Shown here in pieces: positions 53,541 to 64,000 of a DNA stretch of 64,000 nt. Numbering within the stretch: position 1 is the stretch's first letter; each line of letters opens with the position of its first letter. The notes beneath the pieces were generated by a model that saw nothing but the letters and a program-made list of their open reading frames with translations, was not told the DNA's origin and made no database searches. A program made the position numbers and the translations under genes. Origin of the DNA: Labia minor (Eukaryota > Arthropoda > Insecta > Dermaptera > Spongiphoridae); assembly GCA_963082975.1 (NCBI GenBank), contig OY720350.1, forward strand, positions 10,125,488-10,189,487. Direction: 5' to 3'.

Positions 53541-55062
53541 TACATATTTATATTAGAATTAATAGTGGAATTTTTTATTAATTATGTATTAATTGATAGA
53601 ATATGAAATAATTATTTTTTAAATAAAATGCTTTTTGATCATATTATATAAAATTTTTTTTTAAAACTTTCAATAATTTATTATTCTTACTATTTAATTT
53701 TTTAATGATTTTAATTTTCAACTATACATATTATAGAAATGAAGAAAGTAGTTTAACATTAATATTATTTATTTACTGTTATATTTTTATATAGCTAAAG
53801 TATTCAAAGCAGGTTAATCTTAGTTTTGTATTCATTGCGATACGCCCTAATTATAATTATACAAGTTATAAATAATATGTTAATCCTTTTAACAATAATA
53901 GTAGGATAACCACTGGATTGCGTATACTTTTTTCAACAAATGTTAAACAATAAAGTACACTTAAAAAGTCTGTCTTACTAACACATTTATGAATAAATTA
54001 CGCTTACGCCAAACAAAATTTTTATGCATTTTAATAAGTAGTTATAAAGAACGGGTAATCAACACTACTTCTAGGTAGCAAATTTATAACTCCCACCACT
54101 AACAAATTGTATATCAAATTCCATATTACCATTCCTTTCCATTTCCTCTTTTTATATTTTATTTGCCTATTTAAGATACATTTCGTTTTTGTTTTTATTC
54201 ACCAATCTTACAGTGAAAAGTTAATTTAATCTTAGAGCGCGTTTTCTTTCATTAAAGTACGACAAATTATTTTCAGCTCCTGTCTAGAATGAAAATCGTG
54301 ATTTTGTTCATTTCTTTTCTACATACATACATATATACAATGGCCTTCTTATTCTTAATTAAAATTTTATGGACTGCTCTTAGTCCGATATTTACTATTA
54401 TTGCGTTTCAAATGTTCAGTACAGAATTCTAATTAATGAAAAGAAAAAAATAAAACTTTATAGGAAAGAGAGTAATGGTTTAGTTTACGTGATTTCATTG
54501 GTATATAATTCTTTATTTCAAAAAAAAAAAACACACACAAATAAATAAATAAATAAATTACTTACAAAAACAATATAAGTAAATTAATTGTAAAAATGCA
54601 ACTTTTTTTTAAATTTGTTGTTTCTTTTTGTCTTTTAATTGTGGACAAACGACAAATAAAAGAAAAGTAGAGGAGAAACAAAAAAAAAATTAAATGTGTG
54701 ATTGTAGAATGTATTTAATTCTTGGACGAATTATCAAGAAAGGTAATAAATTACAATTCAATCCATATAAATAAAAATTTGAAATTTGCAGTGATTGATA
54801 AATGAAAAACAATCCTTCAATTAATGATGATTGTCTTTTTTTTTCTTATGAATTAATTTTAATTAATAGAACTTTGAGTAAAAAACATGTTTGATTTATA
54901 AAAGAAGGTAAATTCTCTCTAAACCAAGAAATTTTTCGAAAATTGCTGTCTTATATGTATTCTGTATAAAATAGACTTGTTTAATAATTTATTATAATTT
55001 ATGTTAGAAGCATTTAAAAATAATAAATAATTATTCTACTTATATCAAATATTAAAAAAAAA
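53541..55062. other. AT-rich spacer
   Basis: AT-rich with (AAAT)n at about 54539-54557. No gene or element recognised over 1.5 kb. Confidence 0.45.
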
Positions 55063-55437
55063 TGGACTCGACTATCTCGCAAATTTGAATTGGTTAATCA
55101 AGCAGCTTTTTTCTATATTTGATAATTAATTAAAATTTTATTCTATCCGATTATAGGATTTAAGGTTTTTAAGGTTTTTAACATAAGACTTTGGCTTTTT
55201 GTGAGTTGCGCAAATTAATCAAATAGCATTTGTTTTCAACTGCTTTTAGCTGTATTTAACGTTTATCATAGTTTTCATAAAAATTAAATACATTATTATC
55301 TGGTACTCGACGGGGACGTTGCAATTGATGTACCCATTACATCTCTTATATGGAATGTTCAAAGTATAAATAAAAACATCAAACTCTCGACATCGAAAAT
55401 TTTCCTGATCGCAATACTATATCTGACGAGATAGTAA
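55063..55437 (-). mobile_element. Family A copy A9: both ends of the family around foreign sequence
   Basis: The left end (GGACTCGACTATCTCGCAAA-TTTGAATTGG, 55063-55093) and the right end (ACATCAAACTCTCGACATCG to GACGAGATAGTAAAAAG, about 55370-55440) are family A. The roughly 275 bp between them match no other copy, lacking the CA repeat and the CACGTG block, and include a complex patch at about 55300-55345. It is either a chimera that captured other DNA or an old copy with an insertion and deletions. Confidence 0.6.
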
Positions 55438-55796
55438 AAAGACCCGTGTTTCATCCATTTGTACACTTTTATGTAAATTTTGATCATTTTTGTATAAATA
55501 TATTCTTTTGAATATTGAAAAATTTCGAGGGATAATTGATAAGAAGAAGTCACTGAGAGTATGTTGAGAAATTATCACCTTTTGAGAGAACCTCTAAAAC
55601 CTACCTACTTTTTACAATAGGAAAAAACATCGTGACGTCACTGGAGGAGAGAAGCTGGTATGATTAACAATTATTTAGCTTATGATTGTGAAAATGGATA
55701 TGTTTCCGGCAAATATTTGGGCTTTTTTTGAATTTCAAGATATTTCCACTAAAGTGTTGTTAAAGTGTCTTAAATTTTTTTTAAATCAATCGCAGG
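55438..55796. other. Mixed spacer, nothing recognised
   Basis: Moderately complex with GACGTCACTGGAGG at about 55632. No gene recognised. Confidence 0.4.
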
Positions 55797-55798
55797 TA

Positions 55799-56175
55799 GG
55801 GTAAAGCATACAGTCGTTGGCCCCCTTAAGCAATTCCTAGCAGTCTTTAATGCATATCTGGGCAAATTGCAGAACAATCTGTGTTAAATTAGGTTTGCAG
55901 AAAATAGATTCCATGAGCATTTTGATGAATAAAAAAAAAAATCCTTTTCTCATGACATTTTCAATACGCACGCAAAAATCCTAAAAAATACAGTAATTGG
56001 CCCCATGTCATAGTTATTAGCCTAGGTATTCTATTGTGATTATACAACCATAGAACAAACGATTACATAAACATAGTTAATAGTGCAATTGTTAAAATAA
56101 AAATCTCTTATTATTTGTGTTTTAGTGATAGGGGGCCAATGACTGCCTAGGGGCCAACGACTGTATACTTTACCC
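55799..56175. mobile_element. 377-bp MITE with 26-bp terminal inverted repeats
   Basis: The ends GGGTAAAGCATACAGTCGTT and AACGACTGTATACTTTACCC are inverted repeats with one mismatch that extend through GGCCCC, flanked by TA (55797-55798 and 56176-56177). Internal copies of the GGCCCC/CAGT motif lie at about 55990-56005 and 56128-56147. No coding frame. A TA target duplication suggests a Tc1/mariner or pogo origin. Confidence 0.85.
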
Positions 56176-56177
56176 TA

Positions 56178-57075
56178 TTGAGAAAATTCATTGTCTACCC
56201 TTATCTATGCAACGTTGCATTGCCAATATACTGATTTGCCTACCAAAATACCGAATGTAAATAGAAACAATGTTTGCTGCTATAGATATATTTATTAAAT
56301 TTTTCTTTTTATTTATATCTTATTATTAAACTACTTTTTTTCTATTAGCTATATATTTGTTATTTGTTTTTTTTGTTTTTTGGTATTTTATTAATTAATT
56401 GCACAATAAATTTAAATACTAAATAATTCTTTATATATGTACGTATTTTATGCAAATATTTTCTTTATACCGACAACTTACCATTTCAAGTATAAAGTTT
56501 AACTAAATAAAAACTTATGGCAATGAGATTGTATTAAATAAAAATACTTTATATAAAAATGTATACAAAAATGATGCGGCAGTGATAGTTGACCTATTAT
56601 GGCTGCTGTGAAATCATAAAAGCAGAAATTCTCTCTTTGGAACAAGTCAACGCTTTTTCTATCTATTTACTTTATAATGGATAATATGTTAAATGGTAAT
56701 TAGGTATTTCGTTAAATTCATGTCTTCTTCAGTTGTAATGTAATAAAAATTTCTGAAAATCAAGAATCTCGCTTCTCCATATGGCATCATCATCATCATC
56801 ATCCTCTTTGTTTAATTATACAATGGGAGGGCAATGCATTTATATTGTCTGATAAGCCTTTTTTTGAATAGACTAAGAATCAGAATTAATTAACCTTGGT
56901 TGGGGTTATATGATCTTGTTAGCTTTTCAGCTCTACTTTTTTCCTTTTACCGGACCAATTAGAGGTGAATAGGTCATATCCAGTCGGATTTATTACAAAT
57001 TCTAGTAATAAATCACAGAAAGTAAATGGTAATAAAATTGTTTGGTGAGAATTGGGATATGGATGTGAGAGAGGA
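56178..57075. other. AT-rich spacer
   Basis: (CAT)n at about 56784-56802. No gene recognised. Confidence 0.5.
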
Positions 57076-57430
57076 TGAGGGAACTTTCTTCTGGCATTCC
57101 TACTCTTCTTGATCAAGAGTCTAAGCACGTCCCCCGTCCCCCACGAGACACACTTGTCCACCTGGGCATCCAAGGCCGCCTTTTTACCAAGGGCCACTCA
57201 AGCCGACCATAAATTCGTACCCTTAAGGGGGGAAAATTTTTTTCCTGATCATTTAAAAATGTACAGTATTATTTTATTGAACAGTTCAATCTATTTAAAA
57301 ATAAACTTGCCATCTATATTCCGCCATGAAGCTCAATTCCCACTTGGTCGTTTTTGCTTTTGCTCTCTCTCTCTCTCTCTCTTTCGTCGACTACATACTC
57401 AAGTTTCTCTCCTAGACAGCAAGAAGGCGT
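57076..57430. promoter_or_regulatory. Unique GC-elevated island
   Basis: Complex block with CACGTCCCCCGTCCCCCACG and AAGGGCCACTCAAGCCGACC; CCACTCAAG resembles an NK2-class homeodomain site. Frames on both strands (56919-57197 and 57109-57432) carry no domain and overlap each other. A (CT)n tract is at about 57363-57384. Likely non-coding. Confidence 0.3.
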
Positions 57431-57599
57431 AGTCAGTTGAATTAAAAATCTGAAGCTATAAGATTACTTCTGAATCCATTGGAAGATCCTACTCGAAAGG
57501 ATAAGAATTTGTCTGTTTAATATTTTAATCATTGCCGGAAATAAGTATGAAAAAAGGAAAATGAAATCAAAATATCTTTTTCATATTAATTTAGAACTA

Positions 57600-58106
57600 C
57601 AGTGAATTCTCGATGTGATATCATGATATTAGCAACACTGGTTATAAGCACCACTTGATATAAGCAATTTAGGAAGTATTTATTCAATAAAAGCAACTGT
57701 CATAATTGTCAATTCTAACCTCACTTCTTTTAAGTGTACCCTAAAAAAATAGTTTAAATATAATAATAATATAATAGAATAGTTAATAGTTTAAGTATTT
57801 ATTCAATAAATAAGGCGTTAATTGAAAAATGTAATTTAATTTAATTGTTCTTTTTATGTAATTTATTTCTTCAAGTTATAATTAATAAAAGTTTATTACT
57901 GAATTCAGACCACAACTCGTTCTTTAATTGTCAACTTCTAATTATTGCTTTGATTTTTCTATATTTTCAATATTTCAATTGTAATTTCTTTTTTTTTACA
58001 CTTAATAATTGAGAATCTACAAGGTAAATATGAATTTAGTCTATATATACGATATAAGCAACTTTTTGGAATAAATGATTTCAGAAGTGTTGCTTATATC
58101 GAGAAT
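57600..58106. mobile_element. Possible pogo-type MITE, degenerate
   Basis: CAGTGAATTCTCGATGTGAT at the left and TTATATCGAGAATT at the right are imperfect inverted repeats, with AGCAACACT/AGTGTTGCT just inside. The pattern CAGTGAATTCTCGATATAAGC is like pogo/Tigger termini. The right CACTG end is not visible. No transposase recognised inside. Confidence 0.5.
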
Positions 58107-58495
58107 TAGATTTAATTATAAATTTCCATAAAATCATTTGAAATATTTTTAAAAAATATCGAAATTTATTAAAAAAAAAAATAAATAAATAATTAAAAAT
58201 AATAATTTGATTTAGTTAATCTGGTATTAGAAAGGAATTCAAGTAAGTTCAACATTAATTACTTAATTAAAATTTTAAATTATAAATCTAAAAGTTTTAT
58301 AAATTATAATGAAGGATGAGAGAATTTTTTTTTTTAAATGGAGAATTGATTGATGTATCCTATTCAAATGAATGTTTTTTTTTATTATGATATTATTTAA
58401 GAATCATTTATTTTGATTTAGATATGAGTTTATAATAATCCTAATTGACATTTTTCATTTTTTTTTTTCTTCTTTTATTTCAATTTTAACATTCC
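58107..58495. other. AT-rich spacer
   Basis: No gene or element recognised. Confidence 0.5.
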
Positions 58496-58705
58496 GCCTA
58501 AATTTTCCGACTGATGTGCTTACAAACAAAAGAATGCTCGGGAAACAGTCAAGGCATGACCGATTGTGCGTACCAGATGAAATTTTTTTTCTTTTCTTTT
58601 TGTTTCTGTCTCTGCAATCATTCGACGTAGTAAAGGGTAACTTTTTCAGGTTCCTAATTAATTAGTGTCGCAGATGAGAATGTCTAGAATGTGACTCACA
58701 GACTT
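58496..58705. promoter_or_regulatory. Unique island with TAATTAATTAG
   Basis: Complex block with CGGGAAACAGTCAAGGCATG and CCTAATTAATTAGTGTCGC at 58653-58670, the same homeodomain-dimer-like core as in the 17.2 kb island. No frame. Regulatory role inferred. Confidence 0.28.
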
Positions 58706-58972
58706 TAGACAAATTGCTAAGGATAAAGAACGAACTAGGCTGACATATTTAAATAATACACCTGATAGAAATAAAAATGGGTTCCATACATTTCATAATT
58801 GTAAGGACATATTTATTTATATAAGAAAAAATTTAAAAAAAAAATATGAATTAAAAATGTAAATTGTATATTATTTTGTAATTATCATTTAGAAATTCGA
58901 TTAACGTTCATCTGTTTTATTTTTCTTTAATTTATTTCTCTCTTTCTCTCTCTCTCTCTCCATATATATAAT
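58706..58972. other. AT-rich spacer with (TC)n
   Basis: A (TC)n tract at about 58939-58960. No gene recognised. Confidence 0.5.
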
Positions 58973-58973
58973 A

Positions 58974-59689
58974 CACCAACACCTCGATTTGCGTCGCTTT
59001 GTTTTGCGTTTTACAAAGTTGCGTCGCTACATAATTAGTACTATTTTTCACTGTGTCTCATTAGATTTTCGAGGTTGCCTTGTTTTCTGTTCGAGTCTTT
59101 AATTTTTTTTTTTTTTTTGAAATTTTCTTTTATTTTCTAAAAGATGGCACCACTTATTGTTTCTAATTACGCCATGCTACCAAAACTCGGGGGATTCCCT
59201 TTCTAGCTGAAAATCAACAGAATTTTATTACAGTTTCATTTTTTCTTTGTTTTGCTAATCTTAGAGTTCATTTTTAAATTATGTACTGTGTTGTGCTTTT
59301 ATATCAACAAAGGAAATTTATTTTACGTTAAAAAAAAGCTCTTCTGCAAATTTGGGATCAATTTTTTTGTGAAAGATACCCGATTTACGACTACAATCAC
59401 TATTGACTCATCAGACAGTGATTAATTTTAATTTTGTATTTCATAAATTAATTGAATTTGTTTTAATTGAATACGTTTTTTTTTTGTTTTTTGTATGTAT
59501 GTAATAAAATTTTTATACTATTTTTGTTTTTTAAATATTTAGTTTGTTCAATTTTCTTTTTAAAAAGTAGTATTTTCGCAACCCTGGAACCTATCTTTGA
59601 CCTTTACATGGTTTGCTAAAGAAAATCTCAATTCGCTTTGCGTCGTGTTTTTTTGGAACGTTACCCCGACGCAAAGTGAGGTATTAGTG
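58974..59689. mobile_element. 716-bp MITE, probably pogo/Tigger-like
   Basis: CACCAACACCTCGATTTGCG and CGCAAAGTGAGGTATTAGTG are inverted ends that extend to GCGTCG/CGACGC, flanked by TA (58972-58973 and 59690-59691). Near the right, GGAACGTTACCCCGACGC lies inside the repeat. No transposase frame remains. Terminal sequence and TA duplication fit Tigger-type elements. Confidence 0.75.
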
Positions 59690-59691
59690 TA

Positions 59692-60220
59692 TATGTTCTA
59701 ATTGTAATTTCATTTCATTTAGAAAAATCATTTTGATTGGTTTCCTCAAAATTGAAATAATTAATCAATGATATTCTTTTAAAAAAATTTTAATGAAAGA
59801 ATTGTTCAATTAATAATTATAATGTATTAATATTAAAGTAAATAAAATTTCTGGTTATACCTATACTACAACATTTGATATTAAGAAAAATGTAATGTAC
59901 ATTAATAAAATGAACATATAAACAAACACACCAGCCATAATGTCGAAGATTAATTATTCTTTTTTTTTATCATTAATGCTGCGTCTATACTTATGTGTGT
60001 GTGTGTAACTATGTGTATCCATTTTCATTTCGATTTAATAACAAAATAAATATTAATAAATTTCAACGCGAAATCATTTTTATTATTGTTCTTGTTTACA
60101 TTTGATTTACATTTTTAAAGTAGCTTGAATGATAAAGTAAAAATATCATCTTGACCATAAAATTTAATAATAATAAATAAATAAATATATATAAAGCCCG
60201 TTAAGGAAGAAACACGTTTT
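59692..60220. other. AT-rich spacer
   Basis: A short (GT)n at about 59995-60006. No gene recognised. Confidence 0.5.
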
Positions 60221-60430
60221 TCGTTATCAAGATGCGTGATGTCTTTTTTCTTCTTCCATCACTCGCGCCCACCCTTTCTCAAGCAAAATATTGCTCCCGT
60301 GGATTCTTATCATTTATCTTATTAAATTGGTTAAATTGTCCATTCATGTGATTGATCTAGCACAAAAGCAGTATGACTATTTTCAATAAGCTGTGGTGGT
60401 TTATTGTGGTTGTTGTTTGTTGGTGGGAGG
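60221..60430. promoter_or_regulatory. Unique complex island
   Basis: Contains GATGCGTGATGTC, CATCACTCGCGCCCACCC, TTCTTATCATTTATCTTATT (two GATA-type sites in reverse) and CATGTGATTGATCTAG. No coding frame. Candidate regulatory DNA. Confidence 0.25.
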
Positions 60431-61085
60431 AAAATAAAAAAAAAAGGACAACCATTCATAAAGAATGGGACAATATTTAAGAGTTAAACACCTGAGGAGG
60501 TAAGAGTTTCGATATCAATCAACTTCAACGAAATAGAGATGATCATTTTAAAGAAAATCATCAAATTGATAAAAATCTTCATCTTTTGGTCTCCATTTAT
60601 CTTATGAAAAAGAAAAATTTTTCATATAAATCATCGAATAGGAATGGGGATGCGGTAAGGGAGGGGAACGTTATTTTTGAAAATATTTTATATATTTATT
60701 ACCATTCATAAAAAAAATAAATAAATGTTACCTACTCTAATATGACTAGGATTTAGTTGTCATTATATTTTCTAATGTTGTTTATTAAATCGTGAGAAAG
60801 AAACATGTCTTAAGATCTCTACATAAAATAATAGCATTAAAAATGAAAAAAAAAAATAAAAATTAAAAGATTTTAAAGATATTATATTAATTAACAGATG
60901 AGTGTGTTTTAATTTAAGAAAAGTATTTTTATGTTTAACTTTATAAATAAAGATTCCTATTTTAATAAAACCCTCTGAATTATTTCCAAGTTTTTAGTTT
61001 TTTTTATATTTTTTTTTAAATATTTTATTGTTGATTGTCAGATGCAAAACATTGCACTATTGACTATTATTTAAATTTGTGGCTT
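60431..61085. other. AT-rich spacer
   Basis: No gene recognised. A GGGGATGCGGTAAGGGAGGGG patch lies at about 60646. Confidence 0.45.
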
Positions 61086-61093
61086 ATTAAGGG

Positions 61094-61370
61094 CAGTGGT
61101 GTATTGGGAGGGGAACGCGGGGGAACGACGTTCCCTTACCTTTTTTCAGACCCGGAACGCGTTCCAGTACTTTTTCATGTCCCGACAACTTCCACTTAAA
61201 TCTATGTACTTTTAGAATTTTTTTTTTGTGTTCGTTAATATTTTTTGTATATATAATAAGAATAAGAAAAAATAAAAACTTATATGAAAAAAATAGTTTG
61301 CTTAAAATAGGACTGTTTTTTTGTTCCCACTATGCATTCCCTTAATACTTATTCTACCAATACATCACTG
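61094..61370. mobile_element. 277-bp hAT-type MITE
   Basis: The ends CAGTGGTGTATTGG and CCAATACATCACTG are inverted repeats with one mismatch, and the flanks are a perfect 8-bp duplication ATTAAGGG (61086-61093 and 61371-61378), the hAT signature. Internally it has GGGAACGACGTTCCC and GGAACGCGTTCC palindromes. No coding frame. Confidence 0.95.
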
Positions 61371-61378
61371 ATTAAGGG

Positions 61379-62450
61379 ATCGGCATACTTCCGTGTACTA
61401 TACAACACTGAGTTCTTTTCTGAATCACAGAACAACACAAGTACATTGTATAGAATATAGAAAATATAAAATATAAAAAAATTGTAAATAAAAATATAAA
61501 TATGACATTGCATTAACATAAATCATTTTAATTCACAAATTTTAAAAATCCGTATTTTTGAAAAATTCAAAATTTTTCTTTTTTATTATTGCAGTGCCAT
61601 CGACTTTCAATATACGTTTCAAATTTGAGCGAAATCAAATTAAAATTTGTAACATTACAGACAGGCAGACAGAAAAGTGAAGTTATTATATTAAAAAGGG
61701 TATAAAAAATAAAAGAACCAAGCACACAAGACAATATATATTTTTTTATTAAAGTAATAACTACGAGTAACTCGTTAAAGAATTTGACGAGAATTTCTTT
61801 TTTGTTTTTCAGATCACTTGAAATTAAATTTATTTTTTTCATCATTTTTTAGATGCTGTTATGAAAATATTGTTACATATTCGATGGATTTTATTGTATT
61901 ACTTATTATGTGTCTGAAAATTTACTTGAAAAAATAATTAAATACATGATTATTTTATTATTTTTATAGTCCGGATTCAGAATAATATTAATGGATATTT
62001 TTTCGCATGAAGCCAAGCAATGATAATGGCTGATCGATTAACAAATTTATTTCATATTTATTTCAAGTCAATTAGAAATTGTGAGAAATTATTTTTTTTT
62101 TTTTTGCCAATTTTCAAAATGAATCATAGAAAAGATAAAATTTTTTTTTTAATACAAATTTTTCTAATATTATACTCAACTATTTATTTCAAAAACCAGC
62201 AATTCTTTATTTCATTCATTGTTTACAACAAAAAGACAAAGAGAATTGATCAATGTTGTTTGTTCTCCGATGACCGTTATGTTTCAGTTACGTCACAGAT
62301 GACCAATAAATAAACATATCCATCCATTTCTTCTTCTTTTGTCTTAAATGAGTTGATTGACACTTTAAAATGTTAATGTTTTTGTGCAGTTTTTTTTTCT
62401 TTTTTTTTTTCTATCGATTCTTTCAACGGTTTTCAAAAAAACATATTTTA
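61379..62450. other. AT-rich spacer
   Basis: A 92-codon minus frame (61567-61845) and a 97-codon plus frame (62020-62313) are hydrophobic and Lys-rich with no domain; I treat them as chance frames. Confidence 0.45.
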
Positions 62451-62454
62451 ACAA

Positions 62455-62690
62455 TAAATAAATTGATCCCGGAAAAATGCACATGGGTCAATGAACCACA
62501 GTTGTGTTACAAGATCATTTCCTTGAAAAGATATCTACACCCCAACTTGTCTATTGAGGTTATTGAAGACGATAGTACAAGACAATTGTTTTAAGGGTTG
62601 TCAACGTTCCGGTACAATTGAAGACAAACAAAAGTCTTAACGGGGCAATTTTTCTTCCCAGGGGACAAAAACCGAAGACAATTTTGTAAA
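62455..62690. promoter_or_regulatory. Unique complex island
   Basis: Contains GCACATGGGTCAATGAACC (TGGGTCAATGAACC holds an inverted pair of nuclear-receptor-like half-sites), AACCACAGTTGTGTT (a Runx-like AACCACA) and GTCAACGTTCCGGTAC. The surrounding 74-codon frame (62370-62594) has no domain. Regulatory role inferred. Confidence 0.25.
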
Positions 62691-63048
62691 CATTAGATAC
62701 CGTTTTTTTTTAATTCTAAAGATAAAGGAAAACTTTTGAATGATAAAAGAAAAGTTTCTTTATATAATACAAAATTTACAAATTATTTTTTTTTTGTTTT
62801 GAATTTTTATTAAATTTTATATTTATTAATCAATATAGACACAATGATTTACTTTTAACGAATATATTTAGTCAATTTTAAAAATTTGGAAAAATAAAAA
62901 TTTGTTTATTATTTTCATTACAATTAAATTTATGCACTTTTAATTATTTACATTAGTATTAGTATCATTTCAATAAGTCTTATTGAAATAGAACGGGATA
63001 ATACTCGTACTCTCTCCTGTCAAGTGGGATTATAAATTGTGAATGTAA
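62691..63048. other. AT-rich sequence upstream of the tRNA gene
   Basis: AT-rich with a complex 40-bp patch at about 62992-63030. No further gene recognised. Confidence 0.45.
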
Positions 63049-63120
63049 GCGATGGTGGTGTAATGGTCAGCATAGTTGCCTTCCAAGCAGTTGATCCGGG
63101 TTCGATTCCCGGCCATCGCA
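63049..63120 (+). tRNA. tRNA-Gly (anticodon TCC)
   Basis: A 72-nt cloverleaf. The acceptor stem GCGATGG pairs with CCATCGC, with discriminator A at 63120 (CCA is not encoded, as usual in eukaryotes). The anticodon loop CTTCCAA is at 63080-63086 with anticodon TCC at 63082-63084, reading GGA codons. The T-arm GGTTCGATTCC is also the internal B-box promoter, and TGGTGTAATGG is the A-box. There is no intron. A T run starts at 63122, a strong RNA polymerase III terminator. All stems pair and the B-box is canonical, so the gene is probably functional. It differs clearly from the SINEs, which only keep the boxes. Confidence 0.97.
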
Positions 63121-63121
63121 C

Positions 63122-63141
63122 TTTTTTTTTTTTTTTTTTTT
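63122..63141 (+). terminator. Pol III terminator of tRNA-Gly
   Basis: A run of about 20 T immediately follows the tRNA 3' end, one base after the discriminator. Pol III needs only four or more T residues to stop. Confidence 0.9.
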
Positions 63142-64000
63142 AATTATAAAATAAATTTATTGATTAGATGAGATAAATTTAAAATAGATTTGACATTTTG
63201 AGCATAAAATGCTATAATCAGGAATAATTCTAATACTAAGGATTATCCTAGAAATATTCCTAGCAATATTAGAAGAGACCATAAAATGAATTCCTTATGA
63301 CTAATATGATTCAGTCGAGTCCGTGGTTCAAGTTTCACACGTCTATGATAAAGATGTTATGGAAATTATCCATGCATGTTTCTCTCTTTTTTTTCATTTT
63401 AAATACAAACAACAAATTTTTACCGTTTAGTCTTGGCAACTTTATTTAAATAACAGAACGATGTTTGCTCATGACAAAGAATCAATCATAAAAAAAAAGA
63501 GATGAGACATTCAAATAAAAAAAAATTCTTGTTACAGAGGTTGGTGGGGAGGAGGGGGGAGTGAGGAAAGGGAGAGGGGATTAGAATCCTTGAGTAAGAA
63601 GAAAGAGATTTTGCATTTAATCGTCAGATGCGAGTTCAACTTCACTTGATTTCATTCAATTCGGATTACTAGCCAAGAATTTTTTTTATTCAATAGAATG
63701 ACAAGTAGCAACAGCTGAAATTTTGCTTTTGTTGTATTATGTATTATATTTTATATTTTTATTAATCAGTAGCACATAAATTATCAACAAATCTTATCTA
63801 CTTATATAAATTTAACTCTTTTTTTTCTCTCCATAGATTAAGATTTGTATATTTGATATAAATATTTAGATATTAACGATTAGATTAAATTTCACTATAG
63901 GAAGCATTCATTAGTCAATGATCTTAAAACATTCATTTAAATTATTGATATTTCACAATGTGTGTACCTGAATTTATTATTTTGATAATCTATGTATCGA
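63142..64000. other. Sequence downstream of the tRNA, nothing recognised
   Basis: AT-rich with a G-rich patch at about 63541-63580 (GGTGGGGAGGAGGGGGGAG) and a more complex segment near 63300-63385. No gene or transposon recognised to the window end. Confidence 0.45.

Noticed and set aside
62020..62313. 97-codon frame upstream of the tRNA
   Set aside because: Contains poly-Phe from T runs and no recognisable domain.
1..64000. CRISPR arrays, bacterial operons, phage genes
   Set aside because: Direct repeats here are simple-sequence or transposon repeats; no evenly spaced repeat-spacer pattern and no bacterial gene order. The window is eukaryotic.

Overview
This 64 kb window is strongly AT-rich eukaryotic nuclear DNA, packed with microsatellites and homopolymer runs and with decayed transposable elements. 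The mix of elements points to an arthropod: mariner (DD34D), pogo/Tigger and hAT DNA transposons, tRNA-derived SINEs, a non-LTR retrotransposon whose 3' ends run into GATA-type repeats, and rolling-circle-type repeats. The species cannot be named from the sequence. I found no intact host protein-coding gene. The only confident host gene is a tRNA-Gly(TCC) near the right end (63049-63120). Almost every open frame is either a transposon remnant or a chance frame.

Layout. 0.5-7 kb: two abutting mariner remnants, a Helentron-like repeat (family A), a deleted pogo/Tigger element, an unusual pair of long perfect hairpins (5.34-5.42 kb) and an internally deleted mariner with intact ends. 7-13 kb: a second Helentron-like family (B) and a hAT element that contains a tandem family A insertion. 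13-20 kb: a mariner remnant and GC-elevated unique islands in AT-rich DNA. 20-24.1 kb: two SINEs on either side of a 2,044 bp, almost perfectly palindromic DNA transposon. 25-36 kb: more family A copies, non-LTR fragments (one broken by an assembly gap, one by a hAT MITE), a third SINE, and an endonuclease-domain remnant of a type associated with Helentrons. 38-45 kb: three fold-back mariner derivatives from three sequence families. 46-64 kb: a third family B copy, a cluster of GC-rich hairpins, a tandemly duplicated open frame, two more non-LTR fragments (one with a 5' inversion), four MITE-like elements and the tRNA gene.

Two themes stand out. First, four DNA transposons, one of them a non-mariner type, have been turned into inverted-repeat elements in which a piece of transposase is flanked by long inverted arms. 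Transcripts of these would fold into long double-stranded RNA. Second, two unrelated repeat families (A and B) share one design: subterminal inverted repeats, a 3' terminal hairpin and an internal simple repeat. That is the expected structure of non-autonomous Helentron elements (HINEs). Between the transposons lie about fifteen short islands of unique, GC-elevated sequence. Some carry homeodomain-type TAATTA motifs, so they could be cis-regulatory DNA of a distant gene, but this is inference.
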